The notes: generated by a model not told the origin, from the letters alone. A DNA stretch of 8,213 nt from Chloroflexota bacterium (GCA_016219235.1 JACRBO010000273.1:1-8213), one strand, 5' to 3'. Positions 1 to 7,005 are shown, counted from the stretch's first letter. Made by a program: numbers and translations.

Positions 1-395
1 ACAAACCCGACGAGCAGGCCCGCCAATTTCGGCGCGGTGATCTTTTCATCGTGCAGCCCAAAGTGGCCGATGACGATCACAAACAACGGCGTCGTCGCAT
101 TGAGAATCGCGGCCAGACTGGAATCGATGTGCGTCTCGCCCCACGTAATCAGCAGGAACGGCACCACCACGTTGAACACGCCCATAAACAGGTATTTCAG
201 CAGCGTCGGGCGATCGCGCGGAATAGATTGTCGCTGCCAGTACATGACGCCCAGCAAAGCGATCAGTCCAAACAACACCCGCAGCGCCACCACCACAAAC
301 GGCGAGACATTCTCCACCGCGATCTTAATCCACAAAAACGACGATCCCCACACCAGCCCGAGGATCGCGAACGCACTCCATTCTTTGATCTTCAT
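1..395 (-). CDS. EamA/DMT-family transporter, N-terminal part (runs off window)
   Basis: Reading the minus strand from an ATG at 395 gives an open frame of 131 codons that leaves the window at base 1, so the C-terminal part is missing. The start reads MKIKEWSAFAILGLVWGSSF, with the small-residue/Trp-Gly motif typical of the first helix of EamA (drug/metabolite transporter) proteins. Further hydrophobic segments follow at about residues 34-52, 68-84 and 92-110, separated by short charged loops, which fits an inner-membrane protein with alternating helices. The family exports metabolites such as amino acids; the substrate cannot be read here. A GAGGGA stretch lies just upstream of the ATG. The gene begins 17 bp after the Lrp/AsnC gene and is probably the third gene of its operon. 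That context makes an amino-acid or related exporter plausible, by inference only. Confidence 0.88.
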   Translation of the reverse strand, partial: MKIKEWSAFAILGLVWGSSFLWIKIAVENVSPFVVVALRVLFGLIALLGVMYWQRQSIPRDRPTLLKYLFMGVFNVVVPFLLITWGETHIDSSLAAILNATTPLFVIVIGHFGLHDEKITAPKLAGLLVGF

Positions 396-412
396 CCTGT
401 CCCTCGCTTCAA

Positions 413-919
413 TCACGGACTCGAACTTGACCGCTTGCCGGCCGTCGCTCGATCGGCGGCCGGCCGCACGTTCAGCGGCGCATTCTCTTTCCACGCGCGC
501 AGCGCGATCATCGTCACGCTGCGTTGCACCGTCATACAACTTCGAATGCGGCCCAGTAAGTTTTCCAGATCGCTCGGACTGCCGCACCTTGTCTTCAGGA
601 CGAGGCAGTCTTCACCGGCCACCGCGTAACATTCCAGCACGTCCGGGTCTTCGCTGATCGTTTTGAGGCCGGAGTCATAGCGCTCGTCAAACGCAGCCGT
701 CAGGCGGATGAACGCCGTCATCGGCTTGCCCAACGCGGCCGGATCGATTTTGATCGTGTAACCGCAAATCACGCCGCGCTGCTCCAGCTTGCGAATCCGC
801 TCAAACACCGACGGCGCCGTCAGGCCCACTTCGGTCGCGATGGCCGCGTTCGTCAGCCGCGTATCGCGCTGCAACAGATCCAGGATCTGACGATCGATGT
901 CGTCGAGTTGGACGCTCAC
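413..919 (-). CDS. Lrp/AsnC-family transcriptional regulator
   Basis: This 168-residue protein has the classic Lrp/AsnC layout. An N-terminal helix-turn-helix covers about residues 4-60, beginning LDDIDRQILDLLQRDTR and continuing with the recognition helix region LTAPSVFERIRKLEQRGVI. A RAM ligand-sensing domain follows at about 65-145, with a VAGEDCLVLKT strand resembling the usual G-x-x-D effector-site motif. Family members bind DNA as oligomers and respond to amino acids or similar small molecules. The start is a GTG at 919, chosen because it places the HTH at the normal N-terminal distance and because its GTGA overlaps the TGA stop of the upstream small gene, suggesting translational coupling. 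The tail after about residue 150 is polar and ends in four serines; it is not part of the family core. The EamA gene follows directly, as expected for a local regulator of an exporter. The effector is unknown. Confidence 0.93.
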   Translation of the reverse strand: MSVQLDDIDRQILDLLQRDTRLTNAAIATEVGLTAPSVFERIRKLEQRGVICGYTIKIDPAALGKPMTAFIRLTAAFDERYDSGLKTISEDPDVLECYAVAGEDCLVLKTRCGSPSDLENLLGRIRSCMTVQRSVTMIALRAWKENAPLNVRPAADRATAGKRSSSSP

Positions 920-1200
920 AGCGTCTTCACCACCGGGCGCAGATTCGCATCCGATTGACGCGGCGCTTCGCCGAGCAGTTCAATCACGACGGGCGTGCGG
1001 CTCGCCGACGACACCACCGCGTAATCGCCCTTGGCCTGAAGCGCGATTTCCTCGCCGCGCTTCACCACGTGATCACAACCGTTCAACGTGATCCACGCTC
1101 GCCCCGATCGAACCCGCACCCCTCGATGGCTCCGCGTAACCCGATAAGTTTCCCGACCCAGCAGCACCACCCGCATCACATTCGTCAATTCACCGCTCAT
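916..1200 (-). CDS. Small DUF2917-like beta-rich protein of unknown function
   Basis: This 94-residue cytosolic-looking protein has no signal peptide or membrane helix. The central part, VRVRSGRAWITLNGCDHVVK then RGEEIAL, matches the pattern I associate with the DUF2917 family: a short strand, an invariant-looking G-R-x-W-[IL]-T, a Gly/Asp turn and a following G-E. Such proteins look like a small cupin-like beta fold, but no metal-ligand set is evident and no activity is known. The assignment comes from motif memory and is moderate. The ATG at 1200 has a perfect GGAGGT ribosome-binding site (1206-1211) five bases away and lies downstream of a near-consensus promoter, so this is the first gene of the operon. 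Its TGA overlaps the GTG start of the Lrp/AsnC gene. Tight coupling suggests the two products work together, perhaps as a regulator accessory, but this is inference. Confidence 0.78.
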   Translation of the reverse strand: MSGELTNVMRVVLLGRETYRVTRSHRGVRVRSGRAWITLNGCDHVVKRGEEIALQAKGDYAVVSSASRTPVVIELLGEAPRQSDANLRPVVKTL

Positions 1201-1205
1201 ATCTA

Positions 1206-1211
1206 ACCTCC
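1206..1211 (-). promoter_or_regulatory. Strong Shine-Dalgarno GGAGGT for the DUF2917-like gene
   Basis: On the minus strand GGAGGT lies five bases before the ATG at 1200. It fixes the start of the small gene and is the best match to the anti-Shine-Dalgarno consensus in the window. Confidence 0.8.
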
Positions 1212-1238
1212 ATTGGTTTCTGAGTCAATTTACCTACT

Positions 1239-1266
1239 ATTGTAAGTCCGCTTTTCGATTTGTCAA
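1239..1266 (-). promoter_or_regulatory. Sigma70-type promoter of the DUF2917-like/Lrp/EamA operon
   Basis: The minus strand shows TTGACA (1266-1261, a perfect -35), a 16-base spacer and TACAAT (1244-1239, 5 of 6 to the -10 consensus). Transcription would start near 1232, leaving a leader of about 30 bases with the GGAGGT ribosome-binding site. The stretch is AT-rich compared with its surroundings. A short inverted repeat TTAC-N8-GTAA (1230-1245) covers the -10 and the predicted start. It is a position from which a repressor, possibly the operon's own Lrp-type protein, could act. The arms are only four bases, so the operator reading is weak. Confidence 0.72.
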
Positions 1267-1303
1267 TACCCATTAGGCGTTGTGACTAAATTCTCTAATC
1301 TTG

Positions 1304-1999
1304 TTAGGCCGCAGCCGGCAACTGCGCCCCTTCCAGTTGAAGCAGCCACGCCTTGGTCTGGATGCCCCCGCCGCCCGAATAGCCGTGCAGCGATCCATCC
1401 GACCCCAGCACGCGATGGCACGGGATCACGATCGGCACGGGATTGTGCCCCAGCGCCTGACCCACCGCACGAGAGGCTTGCGGCCGCCCGATCGCTTTGG
1501 CAACCTCCCCGTAGGTCAGCCACTTGCCGCGCGGAATCTTCAACGCCGCCGACAACACTTGCCGCTGAAAGTCCGTCATCGTCGTCATATCCAGTGGCAG
1601 ATCGAATTTCGTGCGCTTGCCGTCCAGATATTCGCGCACCTGCCGCATCGCGTCCGCGCACCGCTCGCGTGATCGCACCAGCGTCGCCTTCGTACGGTAT
1701 TGCACTCGATCGACAAAGCTTCGCTCGCCCAGCCCAAAGTCCAGCGCGATCAAACCGCGATCGCTCACGGCCACGTACAACTCACCGACTCTTGAATGAG
1801 ACACCACGTCGTAATACACCGTTCGCCCCCTCGCCCGATCTAACGTTTGCCGCAATTTCGCCTGCGCGCGCTCCGTCTCCGCTGCGCCCGGCCCTTTGGC
1901 ATACACTGCATCCAATGCTTGAATGACTTCATTTCGTTCGTCCATTGCCCACCTCGTCGCTGCTTCACGCATTCGTTGCATTCGTGGATTCGAGATCAT
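1304..1999 (-). CDS. Methylated-DNA--[protein]-cysteine S-methyltransferase (Ogt/MGMT type) with N-terminal extension
   Basis: This 231-residue protein removes alkyl groups from O6-alkylguanine in DNA by transferring them to its own cysteine, a single-use repair reaction. The C-terminal catalytic domain (about 143-226) has the signature PCHRV with nucleophile Cys194, the preceding VPIVI strand, the DNA-binding helix with RAVGQALGHNP (Arg177 as the arginine finger, Asn186) and the TYGEVA motif (Tyr163). Residues about 60-135 match the N-terminal domain of the family. The first 58 residues are extra relative to typical Ogt proteins of about 160-170 residues, are charged and helical, and contain no Cys/His zinc site. 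The ATG at 1999 overlaps the sigma-factor stop as ATGA, implying coupled translation. An alternative ATG at 1945 (Met19) has GAGGTGG just upstream, so the shorter 213-residue form is also possible. The reading frame stays open further upstream, but there it overlaps the sigma gene and is not credible as coding. Confidence 0.93.
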   Translation of the reverse strand: MISNPRMQRMREAATRWAMDERNEVIQALDAVYAKGPGAAETERAQAKLRQTLDRARGRTVYYDVVSHSRVGELYVAVSDRGLIALDFGLGERSFVDRVQYRTKATLVRSRERCADAMRQVREYLDGKRTKFDLPLDMTTMTDFQRQVLSAALKIPRGKWLTYGEVAKAIGRPQASRAVGQALGHNPVPIVIPCHRVLGSDGSLHGYSGGGGIQTKAWLLQLEGAQLPAAA

Positions 2000-2487
2000 T
2001 CGTTGACGCCAAACTGCACGCGCAACTTCTTCAACGCTTGATACACATTCGCTCGCGCGGCTTCTTCGGTACACTCCAGCGCCGCCGCGATGTCGTCGTA
2101 GCCCAGTTCTTGATACTGCCGCATGATCAAGGCCGCGCGCTGCTGATGCGGCAGCGCCTCCACGGCGCGCGTCACCGCCTCGATCGTTTCGCGCCGCACC
2201 ACTCGATCGGCGGGCGACAACCGATCGGACTGCAACTCCGGATCGAGATCGATCGTGCGCGCGCTGATCCGTCCACGCTGCTTCACGTGCGTGCGCGCGG
2301 TGTTCGTCGCGATCTTGTACAGCCACGCCCGATAGTTCGATCCCGCCCTCACGCGCGAAAACGATCGATACGCGCGCAAGAACGTTTCCTGTAAACAATC
2401 TTCGGCGTCGGCGGTGTCTCTTAGCAACCGCCACACATAAGCGAAGATTTCGCCGCTGTGCGCCTCCACTAACGCTTCAAACTCCAT
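1996..2487 (-). CDS. ECF-type RNA polymerase sigma factor (sigma70 family, SigE-like)
   Basis: Starting at the ATG at 2487, this 163-residue protein has the two-domain layout of extracytoplasmic-function sigma factors. Region 2 (about residues 3-70) contains DAEDCLQETFLRAYRSF, the polymerase-binding helix, and the -10-recognition segment ending WLYKIATNTARTHVKQ. Region 4 (about 105-158) contains ALPHQQRAALIMRQYQELGY then DDIAAALECTEEAARANVYQ, the -35-binding helix-turn-helix. A region with little similarity links them, as usual; region 1 and region 3 are absent. This start was preferred over the further open frame up to 2637 because the protein then begins exactly at region 2 and GGAG lies eight bases upstream; the extra 50 residues would be unlike the family. 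It directs transcription of a small regulon. No anti-sigma factor follows; instead the stop codon overlaps the start of the alkyltransferase gene. Confidence 0.93.
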   Translation of the reverse strand: MEFEALVEAHSGEIFAYVWRLLRDTADAEDCLQETFLRAYRSFSRVRAGSNYRAWLYKIATNTARTHVKQRGRISARTIDLDPELQSDRLSPADRVVRRETIEAVTRAVEALPHQQRAALIMRQYQELGYDDIAAALECTEEAARANVYQALKKLRVQFGVNE

Positions 2488-2512
2488 TCGTCTCGCTCCG
2501 CTGGATGTGTCT

Positions 2513-2535
2513 GACCAATATAACCACGCTTGGTC
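2513..2535. repeat. Perfect inverted repeat GACCAA-N11-TTGGTC, candidate operator
   Basis: GACCAA (2513-2518) and TTGGTC (2530-2535) are perfect complements separated by 11 bases. The element overlaps the predicted -10 hexamer of the sigma-factor promoter, between that promoter's spacer and the start site. This geometry suits a dimeric regulator that blocks polymerase. No regulator is identified. Confidence 0.45.
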
Positions 2536-2546
2536 GATTTTGTGAA
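2517..2546 (-). promoter_or_regulatory. Putative promoter of the sigma factor/alkyltransferase operon
   Basis: The minus strand shows TTCACA (2546-2541, 5 of 6 to TTGACA), an 18-base spacer and TATATT (2522-2517, 5 of 6 to TATAAT). It lies 30 bases upstream of the sigma gene ATG at 2487, in the only AT-rich part of this intergenic gap. The match is to housekeeping-type elements; I see no clear GGAAC/GTC-type ECF autoregulatory promoter here. Confidence 0.45.
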
Positions 2547-2656
2547 ATGGCAAAACAACCAAATTGTCGTTTAATCCGCTTCCAAAGATCAGCGTGCGCG
2601 AAGGCGGCGGTGCCGCGCGCCTCGCCCAACACAACATCCGTCCACAGACGATCGTC

Positions 2657-2703
2657 CAAGTACTGCGGCCCCGAATCAGTTCGATCCGGGGCCGCAGTAC
2701 TTG
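2657..2703 (-). terminator. Long perfect stem-loop, likely transcription terminator of the secreted-protein operon
   Basis: Arms 2657-2673 and 2687-2703 are perfect 17-bp complements (CAAGTACTGCGGCCCCG on the plus strand) with a 13-base loop. The element starts 17 bases beyond the stop codon at 2721 of the large secreted protein and lies upstream of the next promoter, the expected place for a terminator. The minus strand lacks a U-tract after the stem, while the plus strand has a T-rich flank (TTTCCTT), so it is not a textbook intrinsic terminator in the gene's direction. It could instead stabilise the mRNA 3' end. A separate perfect 10-bp palindrome, GACGATCGTC (2647-2656), abuts it. Confidence 0.6.
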
Positions 2704-2720
2704 TTTCCTTATCGACTTGT

Positions 2721-5700
2721 TTACTTCCTCACCAGCGGTAAATACAATTGCTTCGCTGCTGCAATCAGCGTCACGTCATTGGGAATGCCGGCGTGCATAT
2801 TATAGTTGCGCACGCGAATGCGCGGGCCGCCGCCGTCTTCCGAGATCAAGCCCCTCACCGTGATCTTGTCCAGCAATTTGAAGGTGTCCCACACGCCGTT
2901 GTAGCCGTCCAGAAAGGCGCGTACCGGGCCGCTGCCGTCATCGACGATCACATATTCTGGCCCCCAGGCCGTAATCGTGCCCGTGATCTGCGTCAGCCAG
3001 CCTTGATTCGCTTCCAGCGCGGCATCGTGCGTGCTGAACAGCTGCGGCAGCGGATCGATGTTGTTCGTCGACGTGATCACGTGCACCTGCTCGGCCTCAA
3101 AGAACTCGACCTCGGTGTCGCCCTGGTACACGCCTACCGTGCCCAGCACGCGCACGTAAGCGCCGCGCGCATACTGCGTGGCGCTGATGTCGCCGGCCGG
3201 GGCGTGGATGGTCATGCCGCCCGTCTCATCCTGCACGTACAGCACGTTGAAAAACTCGCCAAAGGCCGCAGTGATCTCGCCCTCGATCCACACCAGCTGA
3301 TCGAGTTTGTCGGGCTGATTGACGGTAGTGTACGCGCGGGCCTCGGCAATCGTCGTCTTGGTCACCGGCTCGCCCAACAGCCACATCACCGTTTGCAGAT
3401 TAAACAATTCATTCTGCCGCCCGTCGCCCGCCGTGTACGAGAAGATGTTGAACGGATCGTTGGCGTCGCCGTAGAAGTACAGCCGCCCCGCCGAACCGGG
3501 GATGTCGTAGCCGACCGCGCCCGGCAGCGGGATCGTGCCGTTGTAGGCGAAGAACGGCGAACCGGCATTCACGTTCGAGTCTTCGTTGTGCGTGGCGTTG
3601 GCCTCGCCATACGTGCCATTGCCCGCATCCAGATCGCCCAGCGCGGCGATGAAGCCGTTCGCGCCCAGATCGTCTTGCGTCAGCGCGCCATAGTTGCGAT
3701 CGACGAACGAGCAGCCTGACCAGGTCTGAATGTTTTCCACATTCACGCCCAGGCCAGAGGCCGCCTCACCCGGGAAGATGTGGAACAACACGCCCCATGG
3801 ATAGCCGTTGTTGTTATTGCCGTCCAGCACTTCGTCGCTATTGACGCGCACCGGGATGGTGTAGCCAACTGTGCCCTCAATCGCCGTCAGCAGTTCGTTG
3901 AAGCGGTTGGACGTGGTACCCGCCCAAGTAACTTTGCCCGTGTAATCGGCCAGACCGTTCAGCCACAGGCTGCCGCCCGCGTTCACAAAATTGGCGACAT
4001 TCTGAGTTTCCGTCACCGTGAACTGATCCGGACCGTAGGCGTTGATGATGAGCAGCTTCACCGTCTCGGTATTCAGGTCGGTCGCGTCGATCTGATCAAG
4101 GTTGAGCAGTACGTTGTAGCCGTGCGCGGTCAGATCGTTGACGAACGTCCGCACGTCGCGCGGCGTCGAGGCGATGTTGCCATGCCCCGCGTCGATCAGC
4201 ACCAGCGGCACCTTCTCATCGGTGGCCGTCATATGCGTAGTGCGCGTGTTGTCGTCGAGATTGTCGCCGAACGGCGAGCCGTTGATCTGCGCCGTGATCG
4301 TGACCGGCCCGGTGATCGCCGGCTGCCAGGTGATGCTGGCATAACCATCTACACAAGGCCCGGTGACACAGGGCGCGACCGTCGTGGTGATCGTGTCCTC
4401 GGCCGTGCCGTTGATGGTGAAGTCGACCGCCACCGTTTGCGTCTGCGCGGTGCGATTGCTGACGCGCGCCGTGATCAAACTGGGATTGTAGATCGTGGCG
4501 ATGGTCGGCTCAACCGACAGGTCCGTCAGCGCCACATTGACCGCGCTCTCCGTCCAGATCGGCGACGACACGACGCGGTCGCCGTCGGCCTGCGTGACTT
4601 TGACGTAGAAGTAGTGCGCGCCGGGCGCCACCGGCACGATCGGCTGCCAGCTAAACGTTGAAGCGGTGTTCGTTTGAGTGATCACTTCGCCGCCAAACGA
4701 AATCAACTGCACCACGACGCTGCCTTCGCTATCGGGATCGAAGCCGCCGATGTCGAACGTCAATGACCCGATGTTGGGCACGTCCATGCCCATCCATGCA
4801 CCATTCGCCTTGAATTTCAATTCGTAGTTCTTGTCCTCGGTCGCAAAGGTGCGGCGGGCGCGCAGCGCATCCATGAGATCGGCTTTGGTCAAGCTGGTCA
4901 GCCACACGCCCGTACGGTGATCGGTGTTGGTGCCCCAGTACGGCGAGTGCGTGTCGGCATTATTGGTCGCCCCCACCTTCCAGCCGTAATCCAGCGAGCG
5001 GATGTATTCGTCTTCGCTGAACACATAGGATGTGCCGCTGCCGTTGCCGACTTCTTCCAACTTCATCGTCGCCGACACTTCGGGATGATACGTCCAGTCA
5101 TTGAAGTTGATCCAGCCTGGATGGTTGAACTGCGCCAGCGAGCCGGCGGCGTCCAGCGCCTGTGTGCCCGTGATCGCCAGCCAGTTGTAGAAACCGTCCA
5201 CGGTCACGCCTTTTTCAAGGTTGGGCGTGTAGTCGCACATGGCCGCGCCCGTATTGGTGCGGCACGGATGCTTGACAGTGTTGTAGACGTTGATGTGCCC
5301 TTCCGCGCCCTGCGTGTATTCCGCGCCGCGAATGGCGACAAATTGACCGTCACTGGTTGCGGCGTTGACCTGGTTGAGTGTATTCGCCCATTCCGTGTCA
5401 TCAAGGGCATACGAGTGATCCGTCATGGCCATGAAGTCGAAGCCCGCGGCCTGGCCGGCCGTAAAGGCGGCGGCGGGCGTCAACGAGCCGTCGGAATAGG
5501 AGGAGTGATTGTGAATGTCGCCGTGATAGGCGTTCAGCACCGCTTCGTTGTTGGTCGTAAACGACCACGTCTTCACACCCGCCAGGCCGTTGCCCGCCCA
5601 ATCGGTGACGTTGTTGACGGTGACGGTATAGCGCGATGTCGGCAGCAGCACGACGGGCAGCGCCGTCACTTTGAACGAGCCGGCATCATAATTGAACGTC

Positions 5701-6983
5701 GTCCACCCGATCGATCCCTGCGGCCCGACGAGCGTGAAGTCGCCCTGCGTGACCGTGCTCGGCTCCAGGCTTTCGCTGAACGTGATCACAATGTTGCTGT
5801 TCAACGGCACGCTGATGGCATTCGTCGCGGGCAGATGCGACACGATCGTCGGCGAGACCGTATCGGCCGCGCCCGTGGTGAAACTCCACACGTAGGGCGC
5901 GGCCAGCGGATTGCCGGTTGCGTCCTCGACACCCGTCGTCAACGTGGCGGTATAGCGCGTGGTCGCCGCCAGGAAACTATCGGGCGTGAAGCGGGCCGTC
6001 AATGCGCCGCCGTCGTAATTCACTGTGCCATTGATCGAGCCGTTGGCATCGATTAACGTAAACGTCGTGCCATTGATCGTAGCCAGATCGAGCGCTTCAT
6101 CGAACGTCGCCGACACGGGTTGATACAGGCTAACGCCGGTGGCATTCAAAACCGGCACAGTCGATACGACCGTGGGCGGTGTGACATCCAGTTCGTTGAT
6201 CTGGATGTTGGGTGTAACGGTGTTGGCTTGAACATTGAGGCCGGTGGTGGCAGTGCCGGTGAGCACGCTGCCGCTCCACACTTCGGCGGTCAGCCCGGTT
6301 CCGACCGGCGCGGCCACCTTAAAGAAGCCGGTATCGCCGGACGTGTAGCCTTCATTCACGGCGTTGTCTTCCGTGGCATACACACCCACGATGGCCGATC
6401 CGTTGCGAATGATGACGGGCGCGCCCGACTGCGGCGCACCGCTGACCGCGTTGGCGTGACCCGTTATCCAGCCGCCCGCCGTCGTCATGTTCAGCGGCGT
6501 GGGTGTTACGGTCGCATCATTGCTGACCCCGGTCGATGAACGGAAGCGCACGCGCAGCTTCATATCAGTCGTACCAGCATGACCCGCGATGTCTTTCAGA
6601 TACAGCCAGCCCGACCACCCGGTTACACCAGTGATGGTGGGCAGGCCAGTATAAGTGTTGTCGACGACCACCCACGACGCAGTTTGCCAATTCCAGAAAC
6701 AACCTTTGTTGTTGGTGTCCGCCGTGCGATAGTGATAGCCCTTGATCGTGTACGTGAGTCCGGCATCCAGCCCGGTCGCCGAAACGTACACCGCATACGG
6801 CGTGCCCGTGGCGCAGTTGCCGTCGATGGTATCCGCCGGAATCGACGTCGGAAAAACACTCAGCGCCACGGCCTGCGGGGCCAGCGGCGGCGTTAGCGGC
6901 GCGGCCATGACGCGCGATTGCAACATCGACCACGCGCCCAGCAGCAGCGCCAGCACAAGCACAATGGATAGACTTCGCTTCAT
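2721..6983 (-). CDS. Secreted multidomain PHP-type (CehA-like) metallohydrolase with Ig-like, GATase-like and OB-fold domains
   Basis: This 1420-residue exported protein has a Sec signal peptide (residues 1-27, cleavage likely after VMA). Residues about 40-165 are an all-beta module with Cys57 and Cys95, and 170-262 a second beta module. Two Ig-like Big_5 domains follow (267-371 and 375-477), each opening with a TxxPTIVS-type strand and closing with WSFTT. The catalytic PHP domain (about 484-690) has the full metal-ligand set: HGDIHNH (His487, His491, His493), Asp498, TDH (His523), Glu555, His563, NHP (His621) and NADTH (Asp677, His679). Then come a CARDB-like domain (815-920), a DUF4350/GATase-like Rossmann domain (925-1015 and on to about 1205) and two OB-fold-like domains (about 1215-1303 and 1330-1395). 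It ends LYLPLVRK. The substrate is unknown; PHP enzymes hydrolyse phosphoesters, and CehA itself a carbamate. The ATG has GAGGTAAGGA upstream and sits 22 bp after the nuclease gene. Confidence 0.9.
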   Translation of the reverse strand: MKRSLSIVLVLALLLGAWSMLQSRVMAAPLTPPLAPQAVALSVFPTSIPADTIDGNCATGTPYAVYVSATGLDAGLTYTIKGYHYRTADTNNKGCFWNWQTASWVVVDNTYTGLPTITGVTGWSGWLYLKDIAGHAGTTDMKLRVRFRSSTGVSNDATVTPTPLNMTTAGGWITGHANAVSGAPQSGAPVIIRNGSAIVGVYATEDNAVNEGYTSGDTGFFKVAAPVGTGLTAEVWSGSVLTGTATTGLNVQANTVTPNIQINELDVTPPTVVSTVPVLNATGVSLYQPVSATFDEALDLATINGTTFTLIDANGSINGTVNYDGGALTARFTPDSFLAATTRYTATLTTGVEDATGNPLAAPYVWSFTTGAADTVSPTIVSHLPATNAISVPLNSNIVITFSESLEPSTVTQGDFTLVGPQGSIGWTTFNYDAGSFKVTALPVVLLPTSRYTVTVNNVTDWAGNGLAGVKTWSFTTNNEAVLNAYHGDIHNHSSYSDGSLTPAAAFTAGQAAGFDFMAMTDHSYALDDTEWANTLNQVNAATSDGQFVAIRGAEYTQGAEGHINVYNTVKHPCRTNTGAAMCDYTPNLEKGVTVDGFYNWLAITGTQALDAAGSLAQFNHPGWINFNDWTYHPEVSATMKLEEVGNGSGTSYVFSEDEYIRSLDYGWKVGATNNADTHSPYWGTNTDHRTGVWLTSLTKADLMDALRARRTFATEDKNYELKFKANGAWMGMDVPNIGSLTFDIGGFDPDSEGSVVVQLISFGGEVITQTNTASTFSWQPIVPVAPGAHYFYVKVTQADGDRVVSSPIWTESAVNVALTDLSVEPTIATIYNPSLITARVSNRTAQTQTVAVDFTINGTAEDTITTTVAPCVTGPCVDGYASITWQPAITGPVTITAQINGSPFGDNLDDNTRTTHMTATDEKVPLVLIDAGHGNIASTPRDVRTFVNDLTAHGYNVLLNLDQIDATDLNTETVKLLIINAYGPDQFTVTETQNVANFVNAGGSLWLNGLADYTGKVTWAGTTSNRFNELLTAIEGTVGYTIPVRVNSDEVLDGNNNNGYPWGVLFHIFPGEAASGLGVNVENIQTWSGCSFVDRNYGALTQDDLGANGFIAALGDLDAGNGTYGEANATHNEDSNVNAGSPFFAYNGTIPLPGAVGYDIPGSAGRLYFYGDANDPFNIFSYTAGDGRQNELFNLQTVMWLLGEPVTKTTIAEARAYTTVNQPDKLDQLVWIEGEITAAFGEFFNVLYVQDETGGMTIHAPAGDISATQYARGAYVRVLGTVGVYQGDTEVEFFEAEQVHVITSTNNIDPLPQLFSTHDAALEANQGWLTQITGTITAWGPEYVIVDDGSGPVRAFLDGYNGVWDTFKLLDKITVRGLISEDGGGPRIRVRNYNMHAGIPNDVTLIAAAKQLYLPLVRK

Positions 6984-7005
6984 TCCTTACCTCGCTTTGA
7001 TTGGA

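Noticed and set aside
2000..2434. N-terminal extension of the alkyltransferase frame upstream of 1999
   Set aside because: It lies over the ECF sigma gene in another frame and its product is Arg/Ala-rich low-complexity sequence; the family domains start after 1999.
2488..2637. Fifty-residue N-terminal extension of the sigma factor
   Set aside because: It would read through the predicted promoter and inverted repeat, has no sigma-like sequence, and the ATG at 2487 begins exactly at region 2 with a ribosome-binding site.
2477..2659. Small 60-codon minus-strand frame starting at a TTG
   Set aside because: The start lies inside the hairpin arm, no ribosome-binding site precedes it, no motif is recognisable, and it overlaps the sigma start out of frame.
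200..2660. Cyanobacterial origin suggested by GCGATCGC (HIP1-like) sites
   Set aside because: Only two full octamers were seen, and the secreted-protein architecture with YLPL tails fits Chloroflexota better.
4917..6056. Long plus-strand open frame (379 codons) opposite the PHP protein, with others at 2748-3719 and 3780-4661
   Set aside because: They run antisense to a gene with clear domains and a signal peptide, are Arg/His/Val-rich as expected for shadows of GC-biased codons, and show no recognisable motif.
5500..6200. Direct DNA repeat encoding the two Ig-like domains
   Set aside because: The two Big_5 domains are similar at the protein level, but I see no long identical nucleotide stretch, so this is ordinary old domain duplication.
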